From: Oligoflexales bacterium
Lineage (GTDB): Bacteria > Bdellovibrionota_B > Oligoflexia > Oligoflexales > RGVZ01
Direction of reading: 5' to 3'
DNA: 43,061 bases
Assembly: GCA_947468665.1 (NCBI GenBank)
Contig: CANILH010000020.1
Location: 1-43,061 of the forward strand
Below are positions 16,047-24,472 of the stretch, one piece after another (within the stretch, counting starts at the first letter, position 1; every line of letters begins with the position of its first letter). The notes below the pieces were generated by a model. The model was given only the letters and a program-made list of their open reading frames with translations. It did not search any database and had not been told where the DNA came from. Both the position numbers and the translations under genes were made by a program.

Positions 16047-17085
16047 CTCAACACTCGTCCGTAAAGCGACACTGACAACGAGCTTTTTGCTCCCTATCAT
16101 AGGTGTTTCCTGCGTGCCAAATTACGGCAACGACGCGGGATCCATGCGCGGCGGTGCACATCTGTCGCAAATCCAGATGAAAATGCCCGCAACCGATGCC
16201 CTAACTACGGCAGACGGCAAAAAGCCTATCGACGCCCTCAGAATAGTAATCACTCCCGTTGACGTGACTTGCGCCAACGGCACACACATCGACGATATCA
16301 TCGCAACCCAGACCGCACCGACACTCCAGAAAAAAATCGCGAAAGGCTGCGACTACGATCTGAAAATTGAACTCGGTAAAATGGATCCCGCTGGTGGAAG
16401 CGCCCTGCAAGAAATTTACTACGCGCCTGGGACCGCAACCCGCATCAGCGCTGACATGACCAAAGACGACAAGATCTCGGTACGTGCCTCTTTGCAGCTT
16501 ACCGACGCAGGCAAAACGATCGGATTACCCGCAACACTGCCCGCTCCAAGCCCGACACCAAGCCCACAACCAAATCCCCAGCCTCAGCCTCAGCCTCAGC
16601 CTCAGCCGCAGCCGCAGCCGCAGCCGCAACCCCAGCCGACTCCACAGTCACTGACCGATCTACCAGCTAACTTCGCGGTGTCTTTGGACGGCCCATCAGG
16701 TGCTGTAAAATTTACAGATATTTTTACGACCCAGTATATGATTCTTGATTTCTCACAAGTGGGATGCTTTTATTGCACAGAGCTTGCCAAGAAGAATGAT
16801 AAGGACTCTAACTTTCAACGCCTTGTCAGCGGCTCAAAGTGCCGCGCGGCGACAATCCTTCCCAAGGGCCAGGTTAGCGACTGGATTGACGCCATTGGCG
16901 GCTCTGGCACCCACGGCGCCAAAGAGTCCTACAGCTATAGCAATGGACTCAATGGATTCGGAAAACTTTTTGGAATCTCAGTGCCATCCACGCCGACTGT
17001 GATCATCGTTGACCGCACCGGAAAAATTCTCGATAAACAGATTGGAGCGATGCCAGGACAAATTTCGACGCTTTGCGGCAATTGA
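16036..17085 (+). CDS. Lipoprotein with Pro-Gln linker and thioredoxin domain, CFYC motif
   Basis: Last gene of the operon, overlapping the barrel gene by 11 bases. The 349-residue lipoprotein (lipobox GVSC, C26) has three parts. The first is a beta domain (about 35-170) with a cysteine pair (DVTCANG, AKGCDYD), resembling small exported carbohydrate- or lipid-domain folds. Next is a Pro/Gln linker (about 170-205) built of PQ dipeptides. Last is a thioredoxin domain (about 210-349) with QVGCFYCTEL (C244, C247), a cis-Pro turn SVPSTPTVIIVDRTGK and three further cysteines. The long extended linker would let the redox domain reach across the periplasm or the cell surface. It ends three bases before the convergent neighbour. 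Confidence 0.8.
   Translation: MSFNSTLVRKATLTTSFLLPIIGVSCVPNYGNDAGSMRGGAHLSQIQMKMPATDALTTADGKKPIDALRIVITPVDVTCANGTHIDDIIATQTAPTLQKKIAKGCDYDLKIELGKMDPAGGSALQEIYYAPGTATRISADMTKDDKISVRASLQLTDAGKTIGLPATLPAPSPTPSPQPNPQPQPQPQPQPQPQPQPQPQPTPQSLTDLPANFAVSLDGPSGAVKFTDIFTTQYMILDFSQVGCFYCTELAKKNDKDSNFQRLVSGSKCRAATILPKGQVSDWIDAIGGSGTHGAKESYSYSNGLNGFGKLFGISVPSTPTVIIVDRTGKILDKQIGAMPGQISTLCGN
16579..16641. repeat. Six-base CAGCCT/CAGCCG tandem repeat encoding Pro-Gln
   Basis: About ten head-to-tail copies of a hexanucleotide, the first ones CAGCCT and the later ones CAGCCG, encoding the PQ linker of the lipoprotein. The unit keeps frame, so copy-number changes would only lengthen or shorten the linker. Confidence 0.9.
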
Positions 17086-17088
17086 TGA

Positions 17089-17550
17089 TCAGCCGCCAAA
17101 AGACATGGTATGCACCGCACGGCTCGCCGCCGCGCGCTCATCAGCGAACGCGTCTCCCAAGTCATTTAACTCCGCGGGCGCGAAATAGTCTTTTAGGTGA
17201 CTGACCAGATAGCGCCCCTTAACCGCAAGGCGTTGCTGACGAGTCATAAGCTGGACAGTCAGCGTCAGAGTCTCCGGACCAAATCCAGCCGCTCTCGCCG
17301 CGACGATACGCTGAGCCATGGTCAAAATACCCTGGATCTCCATATCCACACTTTTCAATAAACTTCTTAGATAGGCACTTTTGACCTTCTCATTGCCGAG
17401 AACCAATTGAGTCGCTACCTCATATGCCTCGATCTCAATCAACAACTCATCCAGCCAAAAACCCGCCTGGGGCGTATCGGCCACTAACGCGCAGCGGGTG
17501 ACGTCCCGTAATTTTTCGATACTCCTGCCAACCGCCAACGAAAGTTCCAT
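17089..17550 (-). CDS. Helical protein of unknown function
   Basis: The start is ATG 17550 because GGAGG lies about five bases upstream. The 153-residue product is predicted all alpha-helical, with amphipathic segments (SLAVGRSIEKLRDVTRCAL, FWLDELLIEIEAYEVATQL, YLRSLLKSVDMEIQGILTM). It has no signal peptide and no motif I recognise. The pattern of four or five helices with repeated aliphatic heptads suggests a helical bundle. It is the last gene of the minus-strand cluster headed by hflX and lies 35 bases beyond the 4TM gene. It may be co-expressed with it. Confidence 0.65.
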   Translation of the reverse strand: MELSLAVGRSIEKLRDVTRCALVADTPQAGFWLDELLIEIEAYEVATQLVLGNEKVKSAYLRSLLKSVDMEIQGILTMAQRIVAARAAGFGPETLTLTVQLMTRQQRLAVKGRYLVSHLKDYFAPAELNDLGDAFADERAAASRAVHTMSFGG

Positions 17551-17585
17551 GATAACCTCCACAGTTATTATGATCTGCTCCCGGC

Positions 17586-17948
17586 TCAGCCATAGTGCGC
17601 AACGGCTCCGCCGTAAACCACGAAACGAATAAACCAACCAATCATGGTCAGCACCACTGAGCCAAACACAGCCGGCCAGAACCCCACAATCTCAAATCCA
17701 GGAGTCAGCGAGGCTGCGATTTTGAGCGCCAGGCCGTTAACTACGAACAAAAAAAGCCCAAACGTCAAAAACGTAAGCGGCAACGTAAGAATCATCAACA
17801 CCGGCCAGATAAACATATTCACAAAACCAACAACCACCGCCGCGATCAGGGCAGATCCGAAACCGGCCACATAAAATCCAGGAACAAAATAAGCAGTCAG
17901 CACCAACGCGACGCTCGCCATAAGCCAATGAAGTAAATAAGGCATCAT
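17586..17948 (-). CDS. Phage-holin-IV/YvlD-like four-helix membrane protein
   Basis: A 120-residue protein with four membrane helices. The pattern LTAYFVPGFYVAGFGSALIAA, GFVNMFIWPVLMILTLPLTF and LKIAASLTPGFEIVGFWPA is that of the 'phage holin family IV / YvlD' proteins. These are chromosomal inner-membrane proteins and despite the name are rarely phage-derived. Function unknown; some members are stress-induced. ATG 17948 or 17945 is the start, behind GGGAG. It lies between the YkgJ-like gene (28-base gap) and the helical protein, in the same direction. Confidence 0.8.
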   Translation of the reverse strand: MMPYLLHWLMASVALVLTAYFVPGFYVAGFGSALIAAVVVGFVNMFIWPVLMILTLPLTFLTFGLFLFVVNGLALKIAASLTPGFEIVGFWPAVFGSVVLTMIGWFIRFVVYGGAVAHYG

Positions 17949-17976
17949 TTAAACCACTCCCAAAATAATTCTAGTC

Positions 17977-18555
17977 TCACTCACCCAACGACGATCCGTG
18001 AGTTGCCTCGGGATCACTGTCACCGATGTAGTCCTTTACCGGATCATATGCAAACAATGTTTTTAGATGATTCAGAGTGTTAAAAACGATAGGGCATGTG
18101 CCGTAATTCTCAATAAAACCAATGGTGCCACCCAGGAAATCCGGCTTATCGAGGTGAGGGTACCCCCGGCAATCATCTGGACGATGCTCGTAGGCTATAC
18201 ATTTATTGCCATCAAGAAGCGCACATGGCCTGTCCCGGAATACCATCAGGCCGTCGCCAGCGTCTATTAATCGCTCCCGGATAGCCGCGCCATTTGCCCC
18301 AAGCCCCGCCTGAAGCCGCAGGATGTCCTCTGCCGTCAGATAAGGCTGTATCATCCGGCAGCAATTCCCGCACTCGAGACAGTCAATTTTAGTCGCGACA
18401 TCACGGCTCAAGGATCTGGCGGTGTCATCCAAACGGGATCGATCCACCTCCTGCTGGAGATAGGCGCGAAAATTCCAATTGTCAGCCCAACTGGGCTCTG
18501 CGAGGGAGGCTATGAGCGCGAGATCTGTCTCTGGTTTGCCACTAAAACCGCTCAT
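17977..18555 (-). CDS. YkgJ-type cysteine-cluster protein
   Basis: A 192-residue cytoplasmic protein with the YkgJ/CxxCxxCC zinc- or iron-cluster motif: CLECGNCCR (C59, C62, C65, C66). Later cysteines follow in RPCALLDGNKCIAYEHRPDDCRGYP and GTCPIVF. The family binds a metal or Fe-S cluster and is otherwise uncharacterised; the eight conserved cysteines are all present here. Its start overlaps the hflX stop (ATGA, 18552-18555), so the two are translationally coupled. The coupling to hflX suggests a role in translation stress or metal-dependent protein modification, but this is only inferred from position. Confidence 0.85.
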   Translation of the reverse strand: MSGFSGKPETDLALIASLAEPSWADNWNFRAYLQQEVDRSRLDDTARSLSRDVATKIDCLECGNCCRMIQPYLTAEDILRLQAGLGANGAAIRERLIDAGDGLMVFRDRPCALLDGNKCIAYEHRPDDCRGYPHLDKPDFLGGTIGFIENYGTCPIVFNTLNHLKTLFAYDPVKDYIGDSDPEATHGSSLGE

Positions 18556-19964
18556 CTGAGTCCGTGGTTTTTCTTAACGCGGTCTAAATCACCAGGAAAA
18601 CACCTCACCGTGATATTAGTGCCAGTCTCGTCGTGGGTCTCGCCCAGGACCCGCATATGCTGATGCATCTCGGCTACCGCGGCACCTTTCGAATATGGCA
18701 CCGCGACAATAGCCTCGATCATCTCCTTCTCAAAATGGGCAACGCAGATGTCTCTCAGCCTCTTGACGCTGACCGCGTCACGGGTGCTAAGGAATATGGC
18801 GTCCGGATACTCAGCCTGCAGAGTGGATCTCTCGATCGCTGACAGGCGATCATCTTTGTTGAGAATCAAGAGATTTTCATTTTCCGTGGCGCCAATCTCA
18901 CTCAAAACACTTTTTGTGGTTTCAAGCTGCGAGCGAAATGACGGATCAGAGGCATCCACCACAAAAAGAAGCAAAGACGCGTCCAAAGCCTCATCCAGGG
19001 TTGACCGGAATGAAGCAACGAGATCGTGAGGGAGTTTTTTGATAAATCCGACCGTGTCAGAAACAAGAATTTTTGGTTTGGTCTCAGGGTGCACCGCACG
19101 CACTGTGGTATCGAGAGTCGCGAATAATTTATCGGCTACTAGCACATCGCTGCCGGTCAATGCCCGCATCAGAGAAGACTTTCCGGCATTGGTGTATCCC
19201 ACAAGAGAGAGTTTCATCTGCTCGCGACGGCGATCCCGGCGAAGAGCCTCCTCCCGGTGAATGCGCTCCAGATCCTGACGCAGCTCAGCAATACGGTCGC
19301 GGATGCGCCGCTTATCAAGCTCGTGCTGAGTCTCGCCCGCGCCCTTGGCTCCGATACCTCCACCCTGACGTTCACCACCTCCTGTGGCCCTGATCCTGGG
19401 AGTGAGATAGGTCAACCTGGCAATCTCTACTTGGGCCTTGGCCGCGGGCGTCTTGGCGTGGCGATGAAAAATCTCCACGATCACACCGGTCCGGTCCATG
19501 ACCTCTGCCCCGAGAGCGTCCTCAAGGTTTTTGGACTGAGTTGGGGTCAGCTCGTTATCAAATACGACAAATTCTGCTTTTAATTTAGGATCGAGGTGAG
19601 GATCCCCCCCCACAGGGTCCTCGTCTAACTCCGCGTGATAGTCGTCTTCCTCGGACTCCTCATTGATGCCTACCCCGCTTGAGTGCTTCGTAAACCCAGG
19701 AACTACACCGGTTCCGCCCGTCCAGCTGGATATGTCCTTAAGCTTGCCCTCACCCACAATACTGCTGCCCGCCAGAGCCTTGCGCTTCTGGGATATGGTA
19801 GCCACAACGTTCATGCCAAGGGTGTGTACGAGACGGGAGAGCTCTTCCAGAGAAGATCTATGCTCAAGGTCAGTAACACCTGGTAGCTGCACTGAGACTA
19901 GAACCGCGTTGGGCTTAGTCTTTGAGTTAAGCGATCCGAGAGTTGATTGTGTAACATCGCGCAT
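18552..19964 (-). CDS. hflX: HflX ribosome-associated GTPase
   Basis: HflX is a GTPase that binds and splits stalled 70S ribosomes. The start is ATG 19964 (GGAG just upstream), giving 470 residues; the frame is open to 20060 but that extension is hydrophobic and unlike the family. The HflX domain has DRTGVIVEIFHRHA (158-171), IARLTYLTPRI and the glycine-rich GGGERQGGGIGAKGAGETQ linker. The GTPase has P-loop GYTNAGKSS (256-264), DTVGF (303-307) with KLPHDLVASFRSTL, and NKDD (369-372). An insert of about 45 residues (82-127), very acidic (NEESEEDDYHAELDEDP), interrupts the N-terminal domain and is not seen in typical HflX. First gene of a four-gene minus-strand cluster. Confidence 0.95.
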   Translation of the reverse strand: MRDVTQSTLGSLNSKTKPNAVLVSVQLPGVTDLEHRSSLEELSRLVHTLGMNVVATISQKRKALAGSSIVGEGKLKDISSWTGGTGVVPGFTKHSSGVGINEESEEDDYHAELDEDPVGGDPHLDPKLKAEFVVFDNELTPTQSKNLEDALGAEVMDRTGVIVEIFHRHAKTPAAKAQVEIARLTYLTPRIRATGGGERQGGGIGAKGAGETQHELDKRRIRDRIAELRQDLERIHREEALRRDRRREQMKLSLVGYTNAGKSSLMRALTGSDVLVADKLFATLDTTVRAVHPETKPKILVSDTVGFIKKLPHDLVASFRSTLDEALDASLLLFVVDASDPSFRSQLETTKSVLSEIGATENENLLILNKDDRLSAIERSTLQAEYPDAIFLSTRDAVSVKRLRDICVAHFEKEMIEAIVAVPYSKGAAVAEMHQHMRVLGETHDETGTNITVRCFPGDLDRVKKNHGLR

Positions 19965-20285
19965 AAAATCTCCGGAAACAAAGCAAAGGGCGAGGGGCAT
20001 CAGGTAAGCATACAAAATTATACTCAAAATAAGACCTGACGCAGCGGACAAGGACGCCATCTATCAGCCTGCGAGGAAAAACACCAGTTAAATTATGCAA
20101 TACTTACCGATAATTACCCCCACACGCCCACGTTAGCTTCGTAATGTTTTAACCATGTTCCTCAAAACTATCCTGACCCTGCACATTTACGGAGACACTC
20201 CACTAATCCCACGTTAGTATATCGTCATTCTGGGTGGCTATTTTTTATACACACCGCGCTCAGGATAACGCCAAACGGCATTTCC

Positions 20286-20361
20286 GCCTGCTGAAACTGC
20301 TACTGATTTCAGAAGGCGTATGCACCTCCTAATGAGGCCCGCGCGATTTTTTCGTGCGGGC
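20286..20361 (+). ncRNA. Candidate small RNA or structured leader with two hairpins
   Basis: Hairpin 1: CGCCTGCTGAAA (20286-20297) pairs with TTTCAGAAGGCG (20306-20317) with one mismatch. Hairpin 2: GCCCGCGCG (20337-20345) pairs with CGTGCGGGC (20353-20361), one G-U, with an ATTTTTT loop. Between them is an open CACCTCCTAATGAGG, so a CCUCC anti-Shine-Dalgarno-like stretch would be exposed or could pair with the nearby GAGG. No U tract of good quality follows hairpin 2, so termination is doubtful. The promoter and ends are not defined. Confidence 0.3.
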
Positions 20362-20456
20362 TTCCTTGTCTCAAAACTTCGGGTTCGCGCGAGTTTAACA
20401 AATCCACAAACCCCCGTCAGATCTACAATTATTTCAGCCAATCACAAGGTGCCGCT

Positions 20457-20474
20457 GAGCGTAAACTTACGCTC
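20457..20474. promoter_or_regulatory. 18-base palindrome upstream of the chemoreceptor promoter
   Basis: GAGCGTAA-AC-TTACGCTC is a perfect inverted repeat of 8-base arms. It ends 15 bases before the candidate -35 element, the usual place for an activator or repressor site. The binding factor is unknown. Confidence 0.45.
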
Positions 20475-20489
20475 CTACGCGGGAAGTCC

Positions 20490-20517
20490 TAAACTTTTTA
20501 CACGAACACGCCGAAAC
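20490..20517 (+). promoter_or_regulatory. Sigma-28 (FliA)-like promoter
   Basis: TAAA (20490-20493) followed after 16 bases by GCCGAAAC (20510-20517). The flagellar sigma-28 consensus is TAAA, 15 bases, GCCGATAA. The -10-like box matches at six of eight positions and the spacing is one base long. It lies about 60 bases before the chemoreceptor start, and the following gene is a flagellin, which fits late flagellar control. Confidence 0.5.
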
Positions 20518-20578
20518 CATAACCGAATCAACAAATACCGTTGGCAGAACAATTTCCGTTTCGTGAGGTGTGCTCGTC

Positions 20579-22357
20579 ATGAAAGACCTAAATATCCGTC
20601 CTCTGCTTGTACTTATGTTGACTGTAGCTGCGATGACGTCGTGGCTCAGCATAGACATCATCACACGCAACGCGACGCGCATGAATACTACCGGTGAGAT
20701 CCGCGACATGGCGCGAATGCTGTCTGACACGCCCGCTGACTACAAAGTCGTCGGCGTCGAGAGTCTCTACAAATTCGCGGATCAACTCCGCGATCTCGAG
20801 AAAGAAAACGTTCTCATTGATCGCCGCTGGTTTCAGGCTACACTTCTCATCAACGCCCTGCTTGTGGTCTTGCTAGGCTGCGTTGTCATCATGGGCCGCC
20901 GTGAGTCGCTGACAGTGCGTTCCATCCGGACAAAAAATGGGGATCGGGGTCGTAGCCAGATTCGGGATATGGCGTTCGGACACGTTGTAGATGAGATGAA
21001 AAACGCGGCCGAGCATCTGGAGCGGATTGCTAATTCAACTAACGACTCCTCGAACAAGATGATGTTTCAGCAACCTTCCTCCACATCCAACGCACTTATT
21101 AACCTCTCCGCGACGTCCAAAGTCATCGCGTCAACCTCTCTCGATGTACTAACGTCCATCCAGGAATGTCTCAAACAAATTCACGCGACAACAGGTAACT
21201 TGAGAGATCATGGCCATATTGCCACAACCAACCGCGTCGAGTGGAATCTGCTCAATAATCAAGTGCGCGTAAACAAGGAAGTCCTCCTGGATCTTGTTGA
21301 CCGGAGCAGCGAGCTTGCCATCCGCGCGGCCAACGGCCTTGACACTCTGAAAGAAGCCCTTGACCTTGAGGGAGCGCTCATCGGGAGGTCCCAGCAGTTC
21401 AATCAGCATATGGAGAATCTTGGTGAAAAACTTACTAACTCATTTGGATCGATCAAAGGAATGAGCCAATCGATATCCACGTGTCAAAATGACGTTGATT
21501 CCAGCGCAGACCTCGTAAATCTACTCTCTGGTCGCACCAAAGAGATCGTCCATATTATCGGCGTCATCGACGACATTGCCGAGCAGACAAACCTTTTGGC
21601 GCTGAACGCGTCCATCGAGGCCGCCAGAGCTGGGGAGCAGGGCAAAGGATTCGCGGTTGTCGCCGAGGAGGTCAGAAAACTCGCGGCGCGTTCCAGTACG
21701 GCGACAAGAAGCATCACCGATCTTCTGGTTACCATTCAGAACGAGGCAGAGCAGGCATCCACAAGTCTCGAAAAATCAACTCAATCAGTTGAGCACGCGA
21801 ATAAGCAAATTGTCGTATTCGAGCAAAATTTCGACGACTCGATCCGGGTGACCCGCCTGAGCGTCAGTGAGATGCGGGAACTATCCCATTACCTCGAAAA
21901 AATCATGTCAAAAATCGTCACCGCTAGAACCAACTCCAAGGAGTTCATTGATGCGATGAGCGAGTATTCTCGCAACCTCAGCCAATTCGCCGACGGTGAC
22001 GGCAAGCTGATGGGACGCTTCAACGAAATCACGGTATCTACCGACCGAGTCAGCCGCTTCCTTACTCGTCAGTCCATAGAGATGGAGAAAATTGAGGCGT
22101 TGCTCGCGAACTCGACCGATATGTCAAAGCGAATGACATTGCAGACTCAGACTATCTCGACAAGTGTGGGCGAACTGCGACAGAGCCTGCCTCATTCTGC
22201 GAGCGGCGACGGTCATGATAAGTACCGTGAGCGCGCGAATGAGATGTATCACTTCGCCAAGCTTATGACGGCCTCAGCATCCTCACTCGCTGAAACGGGT
22301 ATGGATGACCAGCCGGAAGTCAAAGGAAATGAAATCGAAGTCTCGATCGCGATTTGA
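20579..22357 (+). CDS. Methyl-accepting chemotaxis protein
   Basis: A 592-residue chemoreceptor. The start is ATG 20579 with GAGG ten bases upstream. TM1 (about 7-27) and TM2 (about 87-106) flank a very small periplasmic part of some 60 helical residues, too small for a standard ligand domain. No clear HAMP domain follows; a long coiled coil runs to the signalling tip. The tip reads [40 protein letters not shown] (about 330-370, given here as two parts: the [16 protein letters not shown] hairpin and the [13 protein letters not shown] segment). It would signal to CheA/CheW, encoded elsewhere. No C-terminal CheR pentapeptide is seen. It is followed after 26 bases by a flagellin gene, probably in one transcript from a sigma-28-like promoter. 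Confidence 0.93.
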   Translation: MKDLNIRPLLVLMLTVAAMTSWLSIDIITRNATRMNTTGEIRDMARMLSDTPADYKVVGVESLYKFADQLRDLEKENVLIDRRWFQATLLINALLVVLLGCVVIMGRRESLTVRSIRTKNGDRGRSQIRDMAFGHVVDEMKNAAEHLERIANSTNDSSNKMMFQQPSSTSNALINLSATSKVIASTSLDVLTSIQECLKQIHATTGNLRDHGHIATTNRVEWNLLNNQVRVNKEVLLDLVDRSSELAIRAANGLDTLKEALDLEGALIGRSQQFNQHMENLGEKLTNSFGSIKGMSQSISTCQNDVDSSADLVNLLSGRTKEIVHIIGVIDDIAEQTNLLALNASIEAARAGEQGKGFAVVAEEVRKLAARSSTATRSITDLLVTIQNEAEQASTSLEKSTQSVEHANKQIVVFEQNFDDSIRVTRLSVSEMRELSHYLEKIMSKIVTARTNSKEFIDAMSEYSRNLSQFADGDGKLMGRFNEITVSTDRVSRFLTRQSIEMEKIEALLANSTDMSKRMTLQTQTISTSVGELRQSLPHSASGDGHDKYRERANEMYHFAKLMTASASSLAETGMDDQPEVKGNEIEVSIAI

Positions 22358-22383
22358 GCACGAGAAACTGAAAGGACCGCATC

Positions 22384-23319
22384 GTGGTATTTATTGGTGA
22401 CAAATCACTCCAGCAACGTCTTGAGAACTCGCTCGGGAAGGCGACGCAGGAAAACGCGGACGCAATGGAAAAACTCGCCAGCGGAACTGTATTCACAAGA
22501 ATGGATCCACGCCCCGCCGATCGCGCCATCGCCGAGGGTTTGTCAACCAAAATACGAGGACTCACAGCCGCCAAAACAAATATATGTGACGCGGTCTCAC
22601 TCCTTCAAACTGCCGACTCCGGCATGCAGCAAATCAACGACATGATACTCCGTATGAAAGAGATAAATATCGCGGCGACAAATACCACGATCAATGATCA
22701 CGAGCGGAAGTTTTTGTTCATTGAGTATCAGGCGCTGCATGATGAGATCCAGCGGGTCGCCGAGACGACCCATTTCAATGGATTGCCAATTTTGAATGGC
22801 AAGGCGGAGGACGCGCCGGAAAGGCTGATTTTCCGTGTAGGAGATCCTTATCAGAGCGAGTCCGCGACCAATGAAGAAGGAGATCTGAATACGGTGTCAT
22901 TTGAAGGGCTCAAAAATGTCGTGACAACCCCTGGTGGGCTAGGAATCAATACCGCTAAGAGCTTTCTGGCGTCCAGCTCGTCTGATGAGGGTGTCTCTGT
23001 CGGCGACGCCTGGGAGCTTTTAACGCCAAAAGATGAACAGTTCGCGACGGTATACGATGAGGCAATCAACTCACTGGCGACCATGCGTGCCGTCTACGGT
23101 GGCATGCAGGCGCGAATGGACAGAGCCCTTGAATACAATGATGTTCTCTCAGAGAACTTGTCGGCGGCCCGCAGCAGCATCGCAGATACTGACTATGCCT
23201 CAGAAGTCGCGCGCATGGCGTCAAGCAAGATACTCATGCAAGCGGGAACGTCGGTAATCGCCCAGTCAAATTTCGCGAGTCACCTCACGCTGACTTTACT
23301 TAATGGCCTGATGGGTTAA
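22384..23319 (+). CDS. Short divergent flagellin
   Basis: A 311-residue flagellin-family protein, start GTG 22384 after AAAGGA. The N-terminal D0/D1 helices keep EKLASGTVF, AIAEGLSTKIRGL, VSLLQTADSGMQQINDMILRMKEI and THFNGLPILNG. The C-terminal D1/D0 keeps SSIADTDYASEVARMASSKILMQAG and SVIAQSN. The central part is short, so there are no D2/D3 surface domains. It departs from canonical flagellins where SSGxRINxAxDDAAGLAI is expected: here it reads SGTVFTRMDPRPADRAIAE, with an unusual double proline. It could be a minor filament subunit or a hook-filament junction-like protein. It is placed directly behind a chemoreceptor gene rather than in a flagellar cluster. Confidence 0.85.
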   Translation: MVFIGDKSLQQRLENSLGKATQENADAMEKLASGTVFTRMDPRPADRAIAEGLSTKIRGLTAAKTNICDAVSLLQTADSGMQQINDMILRMKEINIAATNTTINDHERKFLFIEYQALHDEIQRVAETTHFNGLPILNGKAEDAPERLIFRVGDPYQSESATNEEGDLNTVSFEGLKNVVTTPGGLGINTAKSFLASSSSDEGVSVGDAWELLTPKDEQFATVYDEAINSLATMRAVYGGMQARMDRALEYNDVLSENLSAARSSIADTDYASEVARMASSKILMQAGTSVIAQSNFASHLTLTLLNGLMG

Positions 23320-23338
23320 CTGACAATCATTTTAGCTT

Positions 23339-24472
23339 CTAACGCCGACTTCGACGCTGTTTGCGTTCCGTACGCGCGCGTTCAACAGACTGATACCACT
23401 GGCTGGCGTCGGCCTTCGCGTCAATACTCGTGATGACATCTAAAGATTTCTCCATGCCCATATCGAACTCCCATGAAAGCATGCGACGCGATGGTCCGGA
23501 CGCGCCTACGGCGCTAATCCCTGCCAGAGTTGCTTCAGCTGCCCTCCTCAGCTCCGCGATAAGGTTTTCGTCAGACAAGGCTTTGTATAAACACCAACGG
23601 AGATGGGCCAGCGGAATCCCGTGTAAATTATGAAACGCCCGGATGACGCCGGGAAGTGCTGTGGAATTAATAATACCAAGCTTCATCAGCGACCATGCCA
23701 CCTGTGCCCAGTGATCAAACTGGCTCCAGGTTCCCTCGAGCCGGCTGACGAAAGAACCCGAGTAGCCAACAACTGACCTGATGAAAATACCAGCCACTTT
23801 GATGTCCCCTGGCACCTCAATATCAGCACTCACCACCTGAGCGATCACCGAGTCTTCGACTCTCGCGCCACGAAGCCAGTCACGGAGCCCGGCGATACTG
23901 ATCCGACGTTCCAGAAACAGTCTCACGCCAGTATAAATAAACGCGTCATATTCAGCGTTGTCACCAATCAGAATAACCTGACTTCCCGCCGGGAGCCGCG
24001 TCACGATGTCTAAAATTGCTTTTGTTTTGTAGCCGATGTGATGCCTGAGCAGATCAATCCTGCCCATCCTCAAGTTGTAGCCCTGATTCTTGAAGGTATC
24101 TGATGACCACTCCAGATGATCAAGGGTCAACTTCCCGTCAAGCGCCAGTCGCAGCTGGGGTGGTGATGAGCTAACAAAGTGAATGCCAGAGCGGGGCGCA
24201 GGCGAACTCCGGGGATCTCCCCCCCAACGCACCATCTCTAACACCTCACTGGCTCCTGGCACCGTAATTTTGTCGTGGGGACTCTCAAACGGGATCTTCG
24301 CCATTTTTATCCAAGACTCGAACTCCGTTTCCAGATAGGTTTTGTCAAGGTCGCAGATCACGTGCGTAGCAGCGTCAAATTGGGTGAACGGCTCAAGCAT
24401 CCGCGAGCTTACAAGCGCCTTGAGCTCATAGTCAGTGGTCGTAACCCCAAAAAGCCGTCGTAAAAAACTCAC
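23339..24472 (-). CDS. HAD-type phosphatase, DUF2183/App1-like
   Basis: The start used is GTG 24472 (MSFLRRLFG), five to six bases after GAGG; the frame is open to 24577 but that part is poor. The 377-residue protein has HAD motif I ICDLDKTYLETEFESW, motif II-like HFVSSSPPQLR, an LLRHHIGYKT lysine region and motif IV VILIGDNAEYD. This is the layout of DUF2183/App1 proteins, related to yeast App1 phosphatidate phosphatase. Bacterial members are known in myxobacteria-like organisms and their substrate is not established. The C-terminal 130 residues are helical and without motif. No signal peptide. It converges on the flagellin gene with a 19-base gap. Confidence 0.75.
   Translation of the reverse strand: MSFLRRLFGVTTTDYELKALVSSRMLEPFTQFDAATHVICDLDKTYLETEFESWIKMAKIPFESPHDKITVPGASEVLEMVRWGGDPRSSPAPRSGIHFVSSSPPQLRLALDGKLTLDHLEWSSDTFKNQGYNLRMGRIDLLRHHIGYKTKAILDIVTRLPAGSQVILIGDNAEYDAFIYTGVRLFLERRISIAGLRDWLRGARVEDSVIAQVVSADIEVPGDIKVAGIFIRSVVGYSGSFVSRLEGTWSQFDHWAQVAWSLMKLGIINSTALPGVIRAFHNLHGIPLAHLRWCLYKALSDENLIAELRRAAEATLAGISAVGASGPSRRMLSWEFDMGMEKSLDVITSIDAKADASQWYQSVERARTERKQRRSRR

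Larger units (their letters stand above)
19965..20578. other. Long divergent intergenic region between hflX and the chemoreceptor
   Basis: About 610 bases without a supported protein gene. It contains two consecutive hairpins (20286-20361), an 18-base palindrome (20457-20474) and a sigma-28-like promoter (20490-20517), each listed separately. The part next to hflX (19965-20230) shows no structure I can name. Confidence 0.6.

Noticed and set aside
17586..17948. Prophage remnant suggested by the holin-like name
   Set aside because: No other phage gene is near and YvlD-like proteins are ordinary chromosomal membrane proteins.
19073..19393. Plus-strand open frame across the hflX GTPase
   Set aside because: Antisense to the hflX P-loop and DTVGF region; no start signal.
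19965..20060. N-terminal extension of HflX
   Set aside because: Hydrophobic leader not found in HflX, and ATG 19964 has a GGAG; the extension is probably untranslated.
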